IMG/VR virus record: IMGVR_UViG_3300009593_000047
Location: 1-38,747 of that record
Origin: a virus
Direction: 5' to 3' (one strand)
DNA: 38,747 nucleotides
Every line of letters starts with the position of its first letter. The stretch's first letter is position 1. Of the stretch, positions 23,706 to 29,921 are shown piece after piece. The notes beneath the pieces were generated by a model. It was not told the origin of the DNA and did no database searches. It worked only from the letters and a program-made list of their open reading frames with translations. Position numbers and translations under genes: made by a program.

Positions 23706-23897
23706 TTAGTCGAGGAACTTGCCCTCTGAATTACAAAAGGCAACCCATGTAAACTGATTACAATCACATCCATAGTGAGTGCACCGTCCATGACCTTTTG
23801 AGAAGTGTGCTTCATGTCCGTTATGGCTGTCTGGTGAGAAACCGCCAAAGTGACCGCATGAACACATTTCGTATTCTGGTTTAAAGTCTTGTGACAT
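23706..23897 (-). CDS. Zinc-finger protein (63 aa)
   Basis: CSCGHFGGFSPDSHNGHEAH then CTHYGCDCNQFTWVAFC: several Cys and His (C-x-C, H-x4-H-x2-H, C-x3-C-x-C) that could hold two zincs. Promoter on the minus strand: CTAG-ACAGC-CTTAAATAT about 27-45 nt before the ATG. T8 follows the stop (plus strand A-run 23698-23705). Role unknown. Confidence 0.6.
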   Translation of the reverse strand: MSQDFKPEYEMCSCGHFGGFSPDSHNGHEAHFSKGHGRCTHYGCDCNQFTWVAFCNSEGKFLD

Positions 23898-23953
23898 GTT
23901 TCTTTTACAGTGGCATTATATTTAAGGCTGTCTAGTAGGCTATTTTCAGAGTC

Positions 23954-23968
23954 GGGGTATAAAAGCGT
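23954..23968 (-). repeat. 15-bp motif, reverse copy in a divergent promoter gap
   Basis: GGGGTATAAAAGCGT on the plus strand, between the divergent genes 23706 (minus) and 24013 (plus). The AAGCGT end faces the plus-strand gene. Confidence 0.7.
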
Positions 23969-24012
23969 TTAATACTATACACCTTTTAATACTATGACAC
24001 CAGATAAATGAT

Positions 24013-24201
24013 ATGGTCACAAAAGAGCAGATCAATAAACTCATTGATGAGTATGCTGAAAGTTGCGGTGAACATGCATGGTATTATGCCAGCAAGTTTG
24101 AAGACTTTGCAGAAGACTTGATGAAATTAGTTGAGAAAGAACTTGAAGCCAATGATAGAGCACTTAGAGCAATGAGTGATACTATCTGTAAAGCCCTATA
24201 A
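24013..24201 (+). CDS. Small acidic helical protein (62 aa)
   Basis: MVTKEQINKLIDEYAESCGE... and VEKELEANDRALRAMSDTIC: acidic, helical. TATA-like CCTTTTAATACT (23982-23993) is ~20-30 nt upstream. T9 after the stop; convergent with the 87-aa gene. No family recognised. Confidence 0.6.
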   Translation: MVTKEQINKLIDEYAESCGEHAWYYASKFEDFAEDLMKLVEKELEANDRALRAMSDTICKAL

Positions 24202-24227
24202 CCTTTTTTTTATCATGTGTTATAATT

Positions 24228-24242
24228 GGGGTATAAAAGCGT
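24228..24242 (-). repeat. 15-bp motif serving the minus-strand gene's 3' end
   Basis: GGGGTATAAAAGCGT on plus. Read on minus it is ACGCTTTTATACCCC placed 12 nt after the T7 that follows the minus-strand gene 24262-24525. So the fixed 12-nt terminator spacing also holds on the other strand. Confidence 0.75.
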
Positions 24243-24261
24243 TTATTGATGACCAAAAAAA

Positions 24262-24525
24262 CTAGTATTGGATGTTTGTGTTGCCATAGCGGTCTGCTAG
24301 TTGTTCTGGTGTTGGTTCGGTGTAATCGAACTTAACCCAAGGATCTGCTTCAACTAGACCCATAGCTATAGCAATATCCCCTCTGACACCGTGATAGTCT
24401 GTATACCATCCGATTGTCACAGGTTCTTTGCCTTGACTTAACTGGCTCTCTTTTGCTATGAGGCTGATTGGCACTTCATAGACTGGATTTCCAGTTTCAT
24501 CAATATCATACTTTACGTCTGACAT
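24262..24525 (-). CDS. Hypothetical protein (87 aa)
   Basis: MSDVKYDIDETGNPVYEVPI..., beta-rich N-terminus, then GWYTDYHGVRGDIAIAMGLV and the C-terminal EPTPEQLADRYGN. Possibly a small alpha/beta domain. Promoter on minus: CTAG-CAACT-CTTATAAGC, ~17-35 nt upstream. The unit is bracketed by motif copies (24228, 24570) whose AAGCGT ends both face the gene. Function unknown. Confidence 0.6.
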   Translation of the reverse strand: MSDVKYDIDETGNPVYEVPISLIAKESQLSQGKEPVTIGWYTDYHGVRGDIAIAMGLVEADPWVKFDYTEPTPEQLADRYGNTNIQY

Positions 24526-24569
24526 GATAATAGTTTTGTTTTATTGCTTATAAGAGTTGCTAGTTGGAA

Positions 24570-24613
24570 ACGCTTAAGTACCCCACCTTGATCACTTAGG
24601 GGTATATAAGGGT
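24570..24613. repeat. 15-bp motif inverted pair, 14-nt spacer
   Basis: Forward copy ACGCTTAAGTACCCC (24570-24584) and partial reverse copy GGGGTATATAAGGGT (24599-24613), 14 nt apart. It lies between two divergently transcribed genes, 24525 (minus) and 24695 (plus). Confidence 0.7.
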
Positions 24614-24694
24614 GCGAATGGTATGCATTGTAAGCATACTGTTCATAATGTTGATACTATATCAGTTTAAATACTAGCATTGCGTGTTATAGTT

Positions 24695-24778
24695 ATGAGT
24701 CGTATTAACAAACGATTAGAGGATCTTAACAAGATACTAGATGCCTTTTTATACGATGAAGAGGTAGATCAGGTATGA
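24695..24778 (+). CDS. 27-aa leader-like ORF overlapping the next gene
   Basis: MSRINKRLEDLNKILDAFLY..., one amphipathic helix. TATA (GTTTAAATACTAG at 24665-24677) is ~20-30 nt upstream, so it is the first ORF of the mRNA. Its TGA overlaps the next ATG (ATGA). Both ORFs begin ATG-AGT-CG, which may reflect a duplicated start region. Likely coupled to the downstream gene. Confidence 0.55.
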   Translation: MSRINKRLEDLNKILDAFLYDEEVDQV

Positions 24779-25050
24779 GTCGCAAGATTACTCAAGAGGC
24801 TGTTAGAGCCTTTTATTCAGGTGACAAATTGACCAAATCAAATATGTTTGTAACTCAAAAACAAATGTATTTGCATGGTAATTTGATAGCCAAAATAGAA
24901 GACGGTGATTTGTTTATCACAACAGCAGGCTGGAGCACACCAACCACCAAAGAAAGATTAAATGGTCTTTCTGGTGTACATGTGAACACAAAAGCCTATA
25001 ATTTATACTTGAATGGTGAGCCGTGGAACGGTGACTGGATCAAAGTATAA
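24775..25050 (+). CDS. Conserved phage-type hypothetical protein (91 aa)
   Basis: MSRKITQEAVRAFYSGDKLT, then LHGNLIAKIEDGDLFITTAG, STPTTKERLNGLSGV and LYLNGEPWNGDWIKV. Proteins of this form (FYSG...GNLIA...ITTAGW.TPTTKERLNGL) occur in many unrelated tailed viruses as an uncharacterised family. It is translated from the ATGA overlap with the 27-aa ORF. T8 at 25054-25061 ends the unit, and the 15-bp motif follows 14 nt later. Confidence 0.65.
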   Translation: MSRKITQEAVRAFYSGDKLTKSNMFVTQKQMYLHGNLIAKIEDGDLFITTAGWSTPTTKERLNGLSGVHVNTKAYNLYLNGEPWNGDWIKV

Positions 25051-25075
25051 CCCTTTTTTTTATGATGTTGTAACA

Positions 25076-25121
25076 ACGCTTATTAACCCCTATTTTGGGT
25101 CTTAATGGGGTATTTAAGGGT
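25076..25121. repeat. 15-bp motif inverted pair, 16-nt spacer
   Basis: Forward ACGCTTATTAACCCC (25076-25090) and partial reverse GGGGTATTTAAGGGT (25107-25121). It separates two same-direction plus-strand units. Confidence 0.7.
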
Positions 25122-25166
25122 ATATTACTAACAACTCTTATAAATAATACAGCCTATAACTAATTA

Positions 25167-25418
25167 ATGACTGAATACAAAATAGTTCATTATGAGAATG
25201 ATGGATTTAACAATGTATATGATCATTATAGCTTTACTGCTAAATCATTAGATGATGCTGTTAAAGTTCTTGAGGAATACATAGACACCAGTGATCCGTT
25301 ATACATTGATGACAATGAGGACGATGCTTATCATATCACCTTTGAAATGTTCCCTAATATGGAATATGAAGAAGATGACGAGATACAGACCGAAACATGG
25401 TCAGTTATAACCCTATAA
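25167..25418 (+). CDS. Acidic hypothetical protein (83 aa)
   Basis: MTEYKIVHYENDGFNNVYDH..., then a helix (SLDDAVKVLEEYIDTSD) and a very acidic stretch (YIDDNEDDAYHITFEMFPNM). Net charge is strongly negative, as in DNA-mimic proteins, but that is only a suggestion. TATA CTCTTATAAATAA upstream. T6 at 25419-25424; motif follows 8 nt later. Confidence 0.55.
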   Translation: MTEYKIVHYENDGFNNVYDHYSFTAKSLDDAVKVLEEYIDTSDPLYIDDNEDDAYHITFEMFPNMEYEEDDEIQTETWSVITL

Positions 25419-25432
25419 TTTTTTATACCAAC

Positions 25433-25476
25433 ACGCTTATAAACCCCTTGTTGATCATTGTGGGCTATTAAAGCGT
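25433..25476. repeat. 15-bp motif inverted pair, 14-nt spacer
   Basis: Forward ACGCTTATAAACCCC (25433-25447) and reverse GGGCTATTAAAGCGT (25462-25476), 14 nt apart; the spacer contains TTGATCA. Same geometry as the pair at 23199. Confidence 0.75.
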
Positions 25477-25543
25477 TCCTTCCAAGGCGTGGGCGATTTT
25501 TGCTACTAATACTGCTTATATATGATGCCACCGTTGTTTAATT

Positions 25544-25780
25544 ATGATGGATTATTCACTTGGACAAAGAGTAAACATCCCACAATTCAAGGGCTGTAAA
25601 TGTCACGCACCATTCGAGAACGAGCAGGAGGCATTATACTGGAGAATGGAGCACATTTACGGTGATAACACCGAGGATGACAAAGAAGCAATAAGAGCAA
25701 TTCTCCCAAGAATAAAAGCACTTGAGGATGATGACTTAGTAGAATTCCTATCTAATATAGGTATAAGGATGGAGTTCTAA
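25544..25780 (+). CDS. Hypothetical protein (78 aa)
   Basis: MMDYSLGQRVNIPQFKGCKC then HAPFENEQEALYWRMEHIYG and helical C-terminus (IRAILPRIKALEDDDLVEFL). Two close Cys and His (GCKCHAPF) might bind metal, but there is only one pair. TATA CTGCTTATATATG ~25 nt upstream. T-run at 25786-25791; motif 16 nt later. Function unknown. Confidence 0.6.
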   Translation: MMDYSLGQRVNIPQFKGCKCHAPFENEQEALYWRMEHIYGDNTEDDKEAIRAILPRIKALEDDDLVEFLSNIGIRMEF

Positions 25781-25807
25781 CTCCCTTTTTTATTTGGGGA
25801 ATACATA

Positions 25808-25822
25808 ACGCTTTAATACCCC
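25808..25822 (+). repeat. 15-bp motif, single copy
   Basis: ACGCTTTAATACCCC, 16 nt after the T-run of the preceding gene. No reverse partner is visible in this gap. Confidence 0.75.
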
Positions 25823-25878
25823 ATTTTAACCATTTTGGTACTATTACTGTTTATATACTATTACACTGTAAAATAAAC

Positions 25879-25968
25879 ATGAGCATGGAAGAAAACGAAT
25901 TTGATCTTCATGATGAATATGGAGATTATGAACCAAATCCATATGACGGAACATACAGCGAGGATTAA
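25879..25968 (+). CDS. Acidic mini-protein (29 aa)
   Basis: MSMEENEFDLHDEYGDYEPN followed by PYDGTYSED. Twelve acidic residues and no basic residue. It has a full array promoter (ACTATTACTGTTTATATACT, 25850-25869) and its own T8 (25980-25987), which argues for real expression. Possibly a DNA mimic or an inhibitor peptide; this is speculation. Confidence 0.5.
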   Translation: MSMEENEFDLHDEYGDYEPNPYDGTYSED

Positions 25969-26001
25969 TCCTCATCTCATTTTTTTTAAGTGGTATACAA
26001 T

Positions 26002-26102
26002 ACGCTTATAAACCCCATTATGCCGCACAACGCTTAAATACCCCTATTAGGATTAGTAACGCTTTAATACCCCTAATAGGGCACAAAACGCTTATATACC
26101 CC
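26002..26102 (+). repeat. Four tandem copies of the 15-bp motif at 28-29 bp spacing
   Basis: Copies start at 26002, 26030, 26059 and 26088: ACGCTTATAAACCCC, ACGCTTAAATACCCC, ACGCTTTAATACCCC, ACGCTTATATACCCC. The ACGCTT and ACCCC ends are fixed while the four-base core varies. The spacers (13-14 nt) are not conserved except for TATTAGG/TAATAGGG after copies 2 and 3. The cluster is followed by an A-rich tract. Confidence 0.8.
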
Positions 26103-26113
26103 GATTTGGGCAC

Positions 26114-26153
26114 AAAAATTTAAAAAAAAATAAAAAAAAATAATTTTAAATAC
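26114..26153. repeat. A-rich tract after the tandem motif cluster
   Basis: Runs of nine A separated by single T or TT, flanked by AATTT and TTTTAAATAC. Similar A-rich tracts occur at 28707-28735, 29891-29921 and 30735-30768. In the last two, the T-rich complement directly follows minus-strand genes and may act as their terminator; here no such gene exists. Confidence 0.6.
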
Positions 26154-26218
26154 TATGTGGATCGCTGGTGTATTCGTTAAACTCTAGGAATCAAATAACA
26201 TGTTTATATAACAGTATA

Positions 26219-26233
26219 ACGCTTTTATAGCCC
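26219..26233 (+). repeat. 15-bp motif, copy not tied to a gene end
   Basis: ACGCTTTTATAGCCC, 116 bp past the tandem cluster and without a T-run just upstream. It may mark the end of a non-coding unit. Confidence 0.6.
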
Positions 26234-26292
26234 TATTAGTTCGTTCTGCTTACTATACAGGTTTTAATACTAGTGTGTACCTTAGTTAGTTA

Positions 26293-26808
26293 ATGAGTGA
26301 TAGATCTTATGGTCAAAATACTGGTTTATACCAAGAAGAGTGTGATAAAATCAATGCTCTACCAGTGGATAAGGGTGGAATCCCACATGAAGGTCACGCC
26401 ACAAATGATGCTATTGATGTGTTTAGATGTGCTCAAAATACATATTATGACATTATGAATAATGGTGGCTGTAATATGGGTATGAAGCATAGACAGGCTG
26501 AATTAGCTCAAGTCAATACAGTATTTGATACTCCTATATTGGATAAAACCATTGAAGAGTTTGAACTTTATGATGATGAAGGTGATTATTGTGGTGACCC
26601 TGATCAATATTGGGCTGAATTACAAGCAGAAGCTGAAAGAATGATAGATGAATGCATCTTAAACATTGATTCATGGCTATATGAGGATGTAGTAGTTGAA
26701 GAACCAAGTGAAGAATATAAGGCTCTTAATCCATTCCAAAAGAGATTATTAGAAATGGGTTTAACCAGTCCTGATCAATTAACTGGTGGATCAGTACCAC
26801 AGCCTTAA
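26293..26808 (+). CDS. Acidic hypothetical protein (171 aa)
   Basis: MSDRSYGQNTGLYQEECDKI... It has INALPVDKGGIPHEGHATND, a helical part (YWAELQAEAERMIDECILNI) and a C-terminal segment FQKRLLEMGLTSPDQLTGGS. Several His and Cys are scattered without a clear zinc pattern. TATA GGTTTTAATACTAG upstream. T8 at 26813-26820, then the 15-bp motif 13 nt later. Function unknown. Confidence 0.6.
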   Translation: MSDRSYGQNTGLYQEECDKINALPVDKGGIPHEGHATNDAIDVFRCAQNTYYDIMNNGGCNMGMKHRQAELAQVNTVFDTPILDKTIEEFELYDDEGDYCGDPDQYWAELQAEAERMIDECILNIDSWLYEDVVVEEPSEEYKALNPFQKRLLEMGLTSPDQLTGGSVPQP

Positions 26809-26833
26809 CCCCTTTTTTTTGTTGCGTAACAAT

Positions 26834-26848
26834 ACGCTTTTATACCCT
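26834..26848 (+). repeat. 15-bp motif, single copy
   Basis: ACGCTTTTATACCCT, 13 nt after the T8 that ends the 171-aa gene. Confidence 0.7.
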
Positions 26849-26862
26849 GTTTGATTTGATTT

Positions 26863-26886
26863 CTTACTAGATATTCTTATATATTA
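26863..26886 (+). promoter_or_regulatory. Array-type promoter
   Basis: CTTACTAG-ATATT-CTTATATATTA: CTAG plus TATA, the TATA ending ~20 nt before ATG 26906, which decides that start over the in-frame GTG at 26897. Confidence 0.6.
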
Positions 26887-26905
26887 TACTTGTATAGTGT
26901 GTATA

Positions 26906-27190
26906 ATGATTGTAAAAAGTGAAGTTTTAGGTCTGGATGCATTTATTGAAAGACTTAATACTCAAAACGGAAATAGACTGAAAAGGTTACTTAGTAATGA
27001 ATTAAAGGATTTCATGGATAAAAACCCTAACCAATATCATACATTGGCTAGAATGTCCGATGAACTTAAGGTTTTAGAACGTGAGTGGAATGTTGTACAA
27101 GTTATTTTAAATGACTTGAAACAAGTACGTGACGGTCAAAAAGATAGACTTGAAAAAGCATTTAACAAAGACATTACGAACATCCTATAA
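26906..27190 (+). CDS. Basic helical protein (94 aa)
   Basis: MIVKSEVLGLDAFIERLNTQ..., helical and coiled-coil-like throughout (MSDELKVLEREWNVVQVILN, LKQVRDGQKDRLEKAFNKDI). TATA position sets the start. T8 after the stop, then the motif 12 nt later. No zinc, membrane or catalytic motif; function unknown. Confidence 0.6.
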   Translation: MIVKSEVLGLDAFIERLNTQNGNRLKRLLSNELKDFMDKNPNQYHTLARMSDELKVLEREWNVVQVILNDLKQVRDGQKDRLEKAFNKDITNIL

Positions 27191-27210
27191 TTTTTTTTGT
27201 GTTTATCATA

Positions 27211-27225
27211 ACGCTTAATAACCCC
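27211..27225 (+). repeat. 15-bp motif, single copy
   Basis: ACGCTTAATAACCCC, 12 nt after the T8 of the preceding gene. Confidence 0.75.
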
Positions 27226-27292
27226 TATTTCGTATTGTACGAAATAATGTCGTACTAGTTGTCCTTATATACTATGTTGTTTTAGTCATACC

Positions 27293-27451
27293 ATGGTAAA
27301 ACGTGATCAATACTGCAATGCATGCGGCTATGAAACTAGAAGAGATACCGATGACCCAATTTATAAGGGTGATTGCCCATACCACCAAAAGGTATTGGCT
27401 GATGGTACTATGGCATGGGATGAGTTTAACCAAGACGGTGAAGAGTGGTAA
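27293..27451 (+). CDS. Zinc-binding small protein (52 aa)
   Basis: MVKRDQYCNACGYETRRDTD, then GDCPYHQKVLADGTMAWDEF: C-x2-C ... C-x2-H, a compact zinc site. Promoter TACTAGTTGTCCTTATATAC (27253-27272), ~20 nt before the ATG. T7 after the stop, motif 13 nt later. The longer ORF in another frame here is a shadow. Confidence 0.6.
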   Translation: MVKRDQYCNACGYETRRDTDDPIYKGDCPYHQKVLADGTMAWDEFNQDGEEW

Positions 27452-27476
27452 ACTCTTTTTTTTGAATGTCAGCGAT

Positions 27477-27491
27477 ACGCTTAATAACCCC
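27477..27491 (+). repeat. 15-bp motif, single copy
   Basis: ACGCTTAATAACCCC, identical to the copy at 27211, 13 nt after a T7. Confidence 0.75.
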
Positions 27492-27568
27492 CTTTCTCTT
27501 TGGGAGGTCTGGAGGGTCTTTCTCTTTACTAGTTACTCTTTTATATCATGTTGATTAATAGTTAGTTA

Positions 27569-28024
27569 ATGAGTGAATTAGCTTTAGATCCAAGAGACAC
27601 GGCTTATTACAGCGGTGAAATCTTTGATATAGTAAGTGCTGAATACCATGATAGGGTTAAAACCGATGAACCTAGTTATCAAGGTGAACCTTACAACGGT
27701 AGAAAATACGTTGATCACGTTGTTGGTGGAGTCCATGAAGAAGCTTTGAAGACTTTTACCACTAAAGAGATTAATGCATTAATGGAATTGCGTTCATACA
27801 TGGAGACAGCAATTTATTACATTGATGATATTATTCTTGAAGAAACCGATGATGCACAACATGATGAGACACGATCAACCAGTATTGGTTCAAGTCGTAG
27901 AATTATGCACGATATTGAACAGAACTTAGATTACATATACAGAGACTTATGTGATCCTGAATACCCAAGTATGGCTGGTGTCTTTAGAACTATCAAAGAA
28001 GCAAGAGATCGCATATGCGATTGA
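27569..28024 (+). CDS. Acidic hypothetical protein (151 aa)
   Basis: MSELALDPRDTAYYSGEIFD... Mostly helical (EINALMELRSYMETAIYYID, IMHDIEQNLDYIYRDL) with an acidic loop (ILEETDDAQHDETRST). Promoter TACTAG-TTACT-CTTTTATATC (27537-27557). T8 at 28029-28036; motif 14 nt later. Function unknown. Confidence 0.6.
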   Translation: MSELALDPRDTAYYSGEIFDIVSAEYHDRVKTDEPSYQGEPYNGRKYVDHVVGGVHEEALKTFTTKEINALMELRSYMETAIYYIDDIILEETDDAQHDETRSTSIGSSRRIMHDIEQNLDYIYRDLCDPEYPSMAGVFRTIKEARDRICD

Positions 28025-28050
28025 CCCCTTTTTTTTATTTTGTTATCAAT

Positions 28051-28065
28051 ACGCTTTTATACCCC
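28051..28065 (+). repeat. 15-bp motif, single copy
   Basis: ACGCTTTTATACCCC, 14 nt after a T8. Confidence 0.75.
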
Positions 28066-28122
28066 TCCTTAACTAAATCTTAACTAGTTAATCTTATATA
28101 TGATAATTCAATATGATACTTA

Positions 28123-28413
28123 ATGACTGATGAGAAAATACCTTATGAGGATGCAGTAAGTGATCAAGTCGAAAAACGATGCGATAACTTAACTGATGAA
28201 TCTTATGATGAATGGCTGGATGAAATTAGTGAACCTTATGAACTAGGTTATTCTACATTTTATCCTTCCGATGTTCTTAAGAATTGTGATCCAACTGCTT
28301 ATAGATGCGGATTTAGTGATTATCAGGATTCAATGCGTGAAAACATTGAGGATGAAGTTATTAATGAAGTAAGTGAGGATGAGTATGATGAAGGACTTAG
28401 ATGGGATGAGTAA
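28123..28413 (+). CDS. Strongly acidic hypothetical protein (96 aa)
   Basis: MTDEKIPYEDAVSDQVEKRC..., with ESYDEWLDEISEPYELGYST, a central aromatic part and a very acidic end (ENIEDEVINEVSEDEYDEGL). Promoter AACTAG-TTAAT-CTTATATATG (28082-28102). It overlaps the next start by 8 bp. Charge pattern resembles DNA mimics, but the fold is unknown. Confidence 0.55.
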   Translation: MTDEKIPYEDAVSDQVEKRCDNLTDESYDEWLDEISEPYELGYSTFYPSDVLKNCDPTAYRCGFSDYQDSMRENIEDEVINEVSEDEYDEGLRWDE

Positions 28414-28627
28414 GACATTAGACTATGATGGTTTAAGATATGTTGAAGTCGTAAAACGACTAAAGACAGCCTTAAAAGTGTCCATGGATAGAGCTTGTGT
28501 AACTTTTACTTACGATGAAGCCTTAAAGTATGATCCTATATCATCTAATATCATTGAGTCTATCAAAATCATTGATAAACTCATAGAGAATCACATGGAT
28601 CGCAAGATTTGTGAGAACCCTACATAA
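28406..28627 (+). CDS. Small hypothetical protein (73 aa)
   Basis: ATG 28406 overlaps the previous stop by 8 bp; an in-frame ATG at 28373 would give a much longer overlap, so the inner start is preferred. MSKTLDYDGLRYVEVVKRLK and IIESIKIIDKLIENHMDRKI: alpha/beta, basic. T7 at 28628-28634 and the motif 11 nt later. Function unknown. Confidence 0.55.
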   Translation: MSKTLDYDGLRYVEVVKRLKTALKVSMDRACVTFTYDEALKYDPISSNIIESIKIIDKLIENHMDRKICENPT

Positions 28628-28645
28628 TTTTTTTGTTGCAGCTAA

Positions 28646-28660
28646 ACGCTTTTATACCCC
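28646..28660 (+). repeat. 15-bp motif, single copy
   Basis: ACGCTTTTATACCCC, 11 nt after a T7. Confidence 0.75.
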
Positions 28661-28683
28661 TTTCATGTGAGAGTGTACTAGCA

Positions 28684-28698
28684 ATGCTTATATACCCC
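28684..28698 (+). repeat. 15-bp motif variant ATGCTTATATACCCC fused to a CTAG promoter
   Basis: It follows TACTAGCA directly, so it also fits the array promoter form, and an A-rich tract (28707-28735) follows. Variants with ATGCTT recur at 29855 and 30706, again next to CTAG and A-rich tracts. Confidence 0.6.
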
Positions 28699-28777
28699 TA
28701 ATTTTACGCAAATAAAAAAATAAAAAAAATAAAATGTAACTATATGTGCTTAAATACTAGTTTGTTTATGTTATAGT

Positions 28778-29146
28778 ATGGCAACAAGAAGTATTATCAA
28801 ATTCACTGATGGTGAAAATACAATAGCTGTATACAAACATTGGGATGGTTATCCTGATGGAACAGTACCAACTATTCAGGAATTTGTTAAATGGAATGGA
28901 ATGCGTAACGGTGATCTTGAATATACCGTGGCAAATTTCTGCTTCTGGTTTAAGTATGAAGGTGAAGAAAGAGATTATCATACTGGTATTGGTGTATTAC
29001 CAAGTGTAGATGCTAATCGTGGTCAAGAATATGAATATGTTGTTGACTTGAACAATCAGACCATTAAGGAAAATTTTGGAACTGATGGTAAAACTTGGAA
29101 CTTCACTGAATATCAACCAGAAGAAATTGAGTTAGAAGCTCAATAA
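28778..29146 (+). CDS. Conserved phage-type hypothetical protein (122 aa)
   Basis: MATRSIIKFTDGENTIAVYK followed by HWDGYPDGTVPTIQEFVKWN, a form found in many viral and bacterial uncharacterised proteins. The remainder is alpha/beta (YTVANFCFWFKYEGEERDYH, YEYVVDLNNQTIKENF). TATA GTGCTTAAATACTAG upstream. T7 after the stop; motif 13 nt later. Function unknown, but the family is widespread. Confidence 0.65.
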   Translation: MATRSIIKFTDGENTIAVYKHWDGYPDGTVPTIQEFVKWNGMRNGDLEYTVANFCFWFKYEGEERDYHTGIGVLPSVDANRGQEYEYVVDLNNQTIKENFGTDGKTWNFTEYQPEEIELEAQ

Positions 29147-29166
29147 TTTTTTTGCTTGTTATAGAT

Positions 29167-29181
29167 ACGCTTTTATACCCC
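29167..29181 (+). repeat. 15-bp motif, last terminator-coupled plus-strand copy
   Basis: ACGCTTTTATACCCC, 13 nt after the T7 of the 122-aa gene and between convergent genes. Confidence 0.75.
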
Positions 29182-29210
29182 TGTTTTGTTTGGTTATAAA
29201 AAAAAGGTGA

Positions 29211-29810
29211 CTATGGTGTGACAAATTCACCATTTATGTCAAAACACCAGTCATTAGCTATTGCCATGTCTATATGATGATCTCTGTCATACATGTTATA
29301 TTGATAATTTTCTCTAAGATTTACCAATGTATCATATATCATGCAATCAAATTTTTCAGTAGCTTTTAGCAGGATGTTGTTTTCATCTTCTGTGAGTATT
29401 GTCATTTCATACTCTTCTGTCTCTTCATTGAATACTTCTAAGCATTCCCATTCAATCGTTGTATTTTTTTCATACCTAAAACTACCATCATTTGTGAACT
29501 GATAGTTAATTTTTTCTGCTAAGTCTAAAGGAACACCTAACCACTTCATAAATGACTCATAGTTTTTCATACCTTCTGGTTTTCTTAACTCAAATTGTAT
29601 GAAATTACCACGATCCAAATCCCAATACTTAGGTCTAGGATAGTTCAATAACTCATCTAATGGATCAGGGAAATGATTATCATAATCTGCATAATAATCA
29701 TCACCACATTCAAGTTCAAACTTGGTTATTGACTCAACAGCTCTATCAACGACTTCTTCTGGAACATCTTTGTCATCCAATTTCCAGTATCTTAAAATCA
29801 TTTCATGCAT
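29211..29810 (-). CDS. Acidic hypothetical protein (199 aa)
   Basis: MHEMILRYWKLDDKDVPEEV... The N-terminal part is helical and acidic (AVESITKFELECGDDYYADY), the middle has RPKYWDLDRGNFIQFELRKP, and the C-terminus YNMYDRDHHIDMAIANDWCF. No zinc or catalytic motif. Promoter on minus: CTAG-ACATG-CTTAAGTAA ~20-35 nt upstream. A T8 on minus follows the stop. First of the minus-strand small-gene group. Function unknown. Confidence 0.55.
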   Translation of the reverse strand: MHEMILRYWKLDDKDVPEEVVDRAVESITKFELECGDDYYADYDNHFPDPLDELLNYPRPKYWDLDRGNFIQFELRKPEGMKNYESFMKWLGVPLDLAEKINYQFTNDGSFRYEKNTTIEWECLEVFNEETEEYEMTILTEDENNILLKATEKFDCMIYDTLVNLRENYQYNMYDRDHHIDMAIANDWCFDINGEFVTP

Positions 29811-29854
29811 AATAGTATATTGTCATACTATTACTTAAGCATGTCTAGTAAGCA

Positions 29855-29869
29855 ATGCTTTTATACCCC
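29855..29869 (+). repeat. 15-bp motif variant upstream of a minus-strand promoter
   Basis: ATGCTTTTATACCCC on plus. On minus it reads GGGGTATAAAAGCAT and is followed by TGCTTACTAGACATGCTTAA, the promoter of the 199-aa gene. The copy at 30706 has the same layout. Confidence 0.65.
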
Positions 29870-29921
29870 AATAATATCTACATCTGGTAAAAAATAAAAA
29901 AAATAAAAAAATAAAAAAAGA

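Larger units (their letters stand above)
25969..26292. other. 324-bp gap: tandem motif cluster plus A-rich tract
   Basis: No gene longer than about 10 codons is visible. It holds a T8 terminator, four tandem copies of the 15-bp motif, an A-rich tract (26114-26148), a TATA-like TTTTAAATACT (26145-26155), a fifth motif copy at 26219 and the promoter of the next gene. A short RNA could start near 26178 and would lie before the fifth copy. Confidence 0.6.

Noticed and set aside
26002-26102. CRISPR-like array (four near-equal units of 28-29 bp)
   Set aside because: The conserved part is only 15 bp with a variable core, the spacers are 13-14 nt, and the same motif recurs singly at gene ends all over the array. 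This is not a CRISPR repeat-spacer structure.
26155-26187. 10-codon ORF MWIAGVFVKL after a TATA-like box
   Set aside because: The TATA-like box abuts the ATG, so the transcript would start inside or after the ORF. It is more likely chance or part of a non-coding unit.
27303-27554. 83-aa plus-strand ORF
   Set aside because: It is another frame of the 52-aa zinc protein gene (27293-27451), crosses its terminator and the 15-bp motif, and lacks a start signal.
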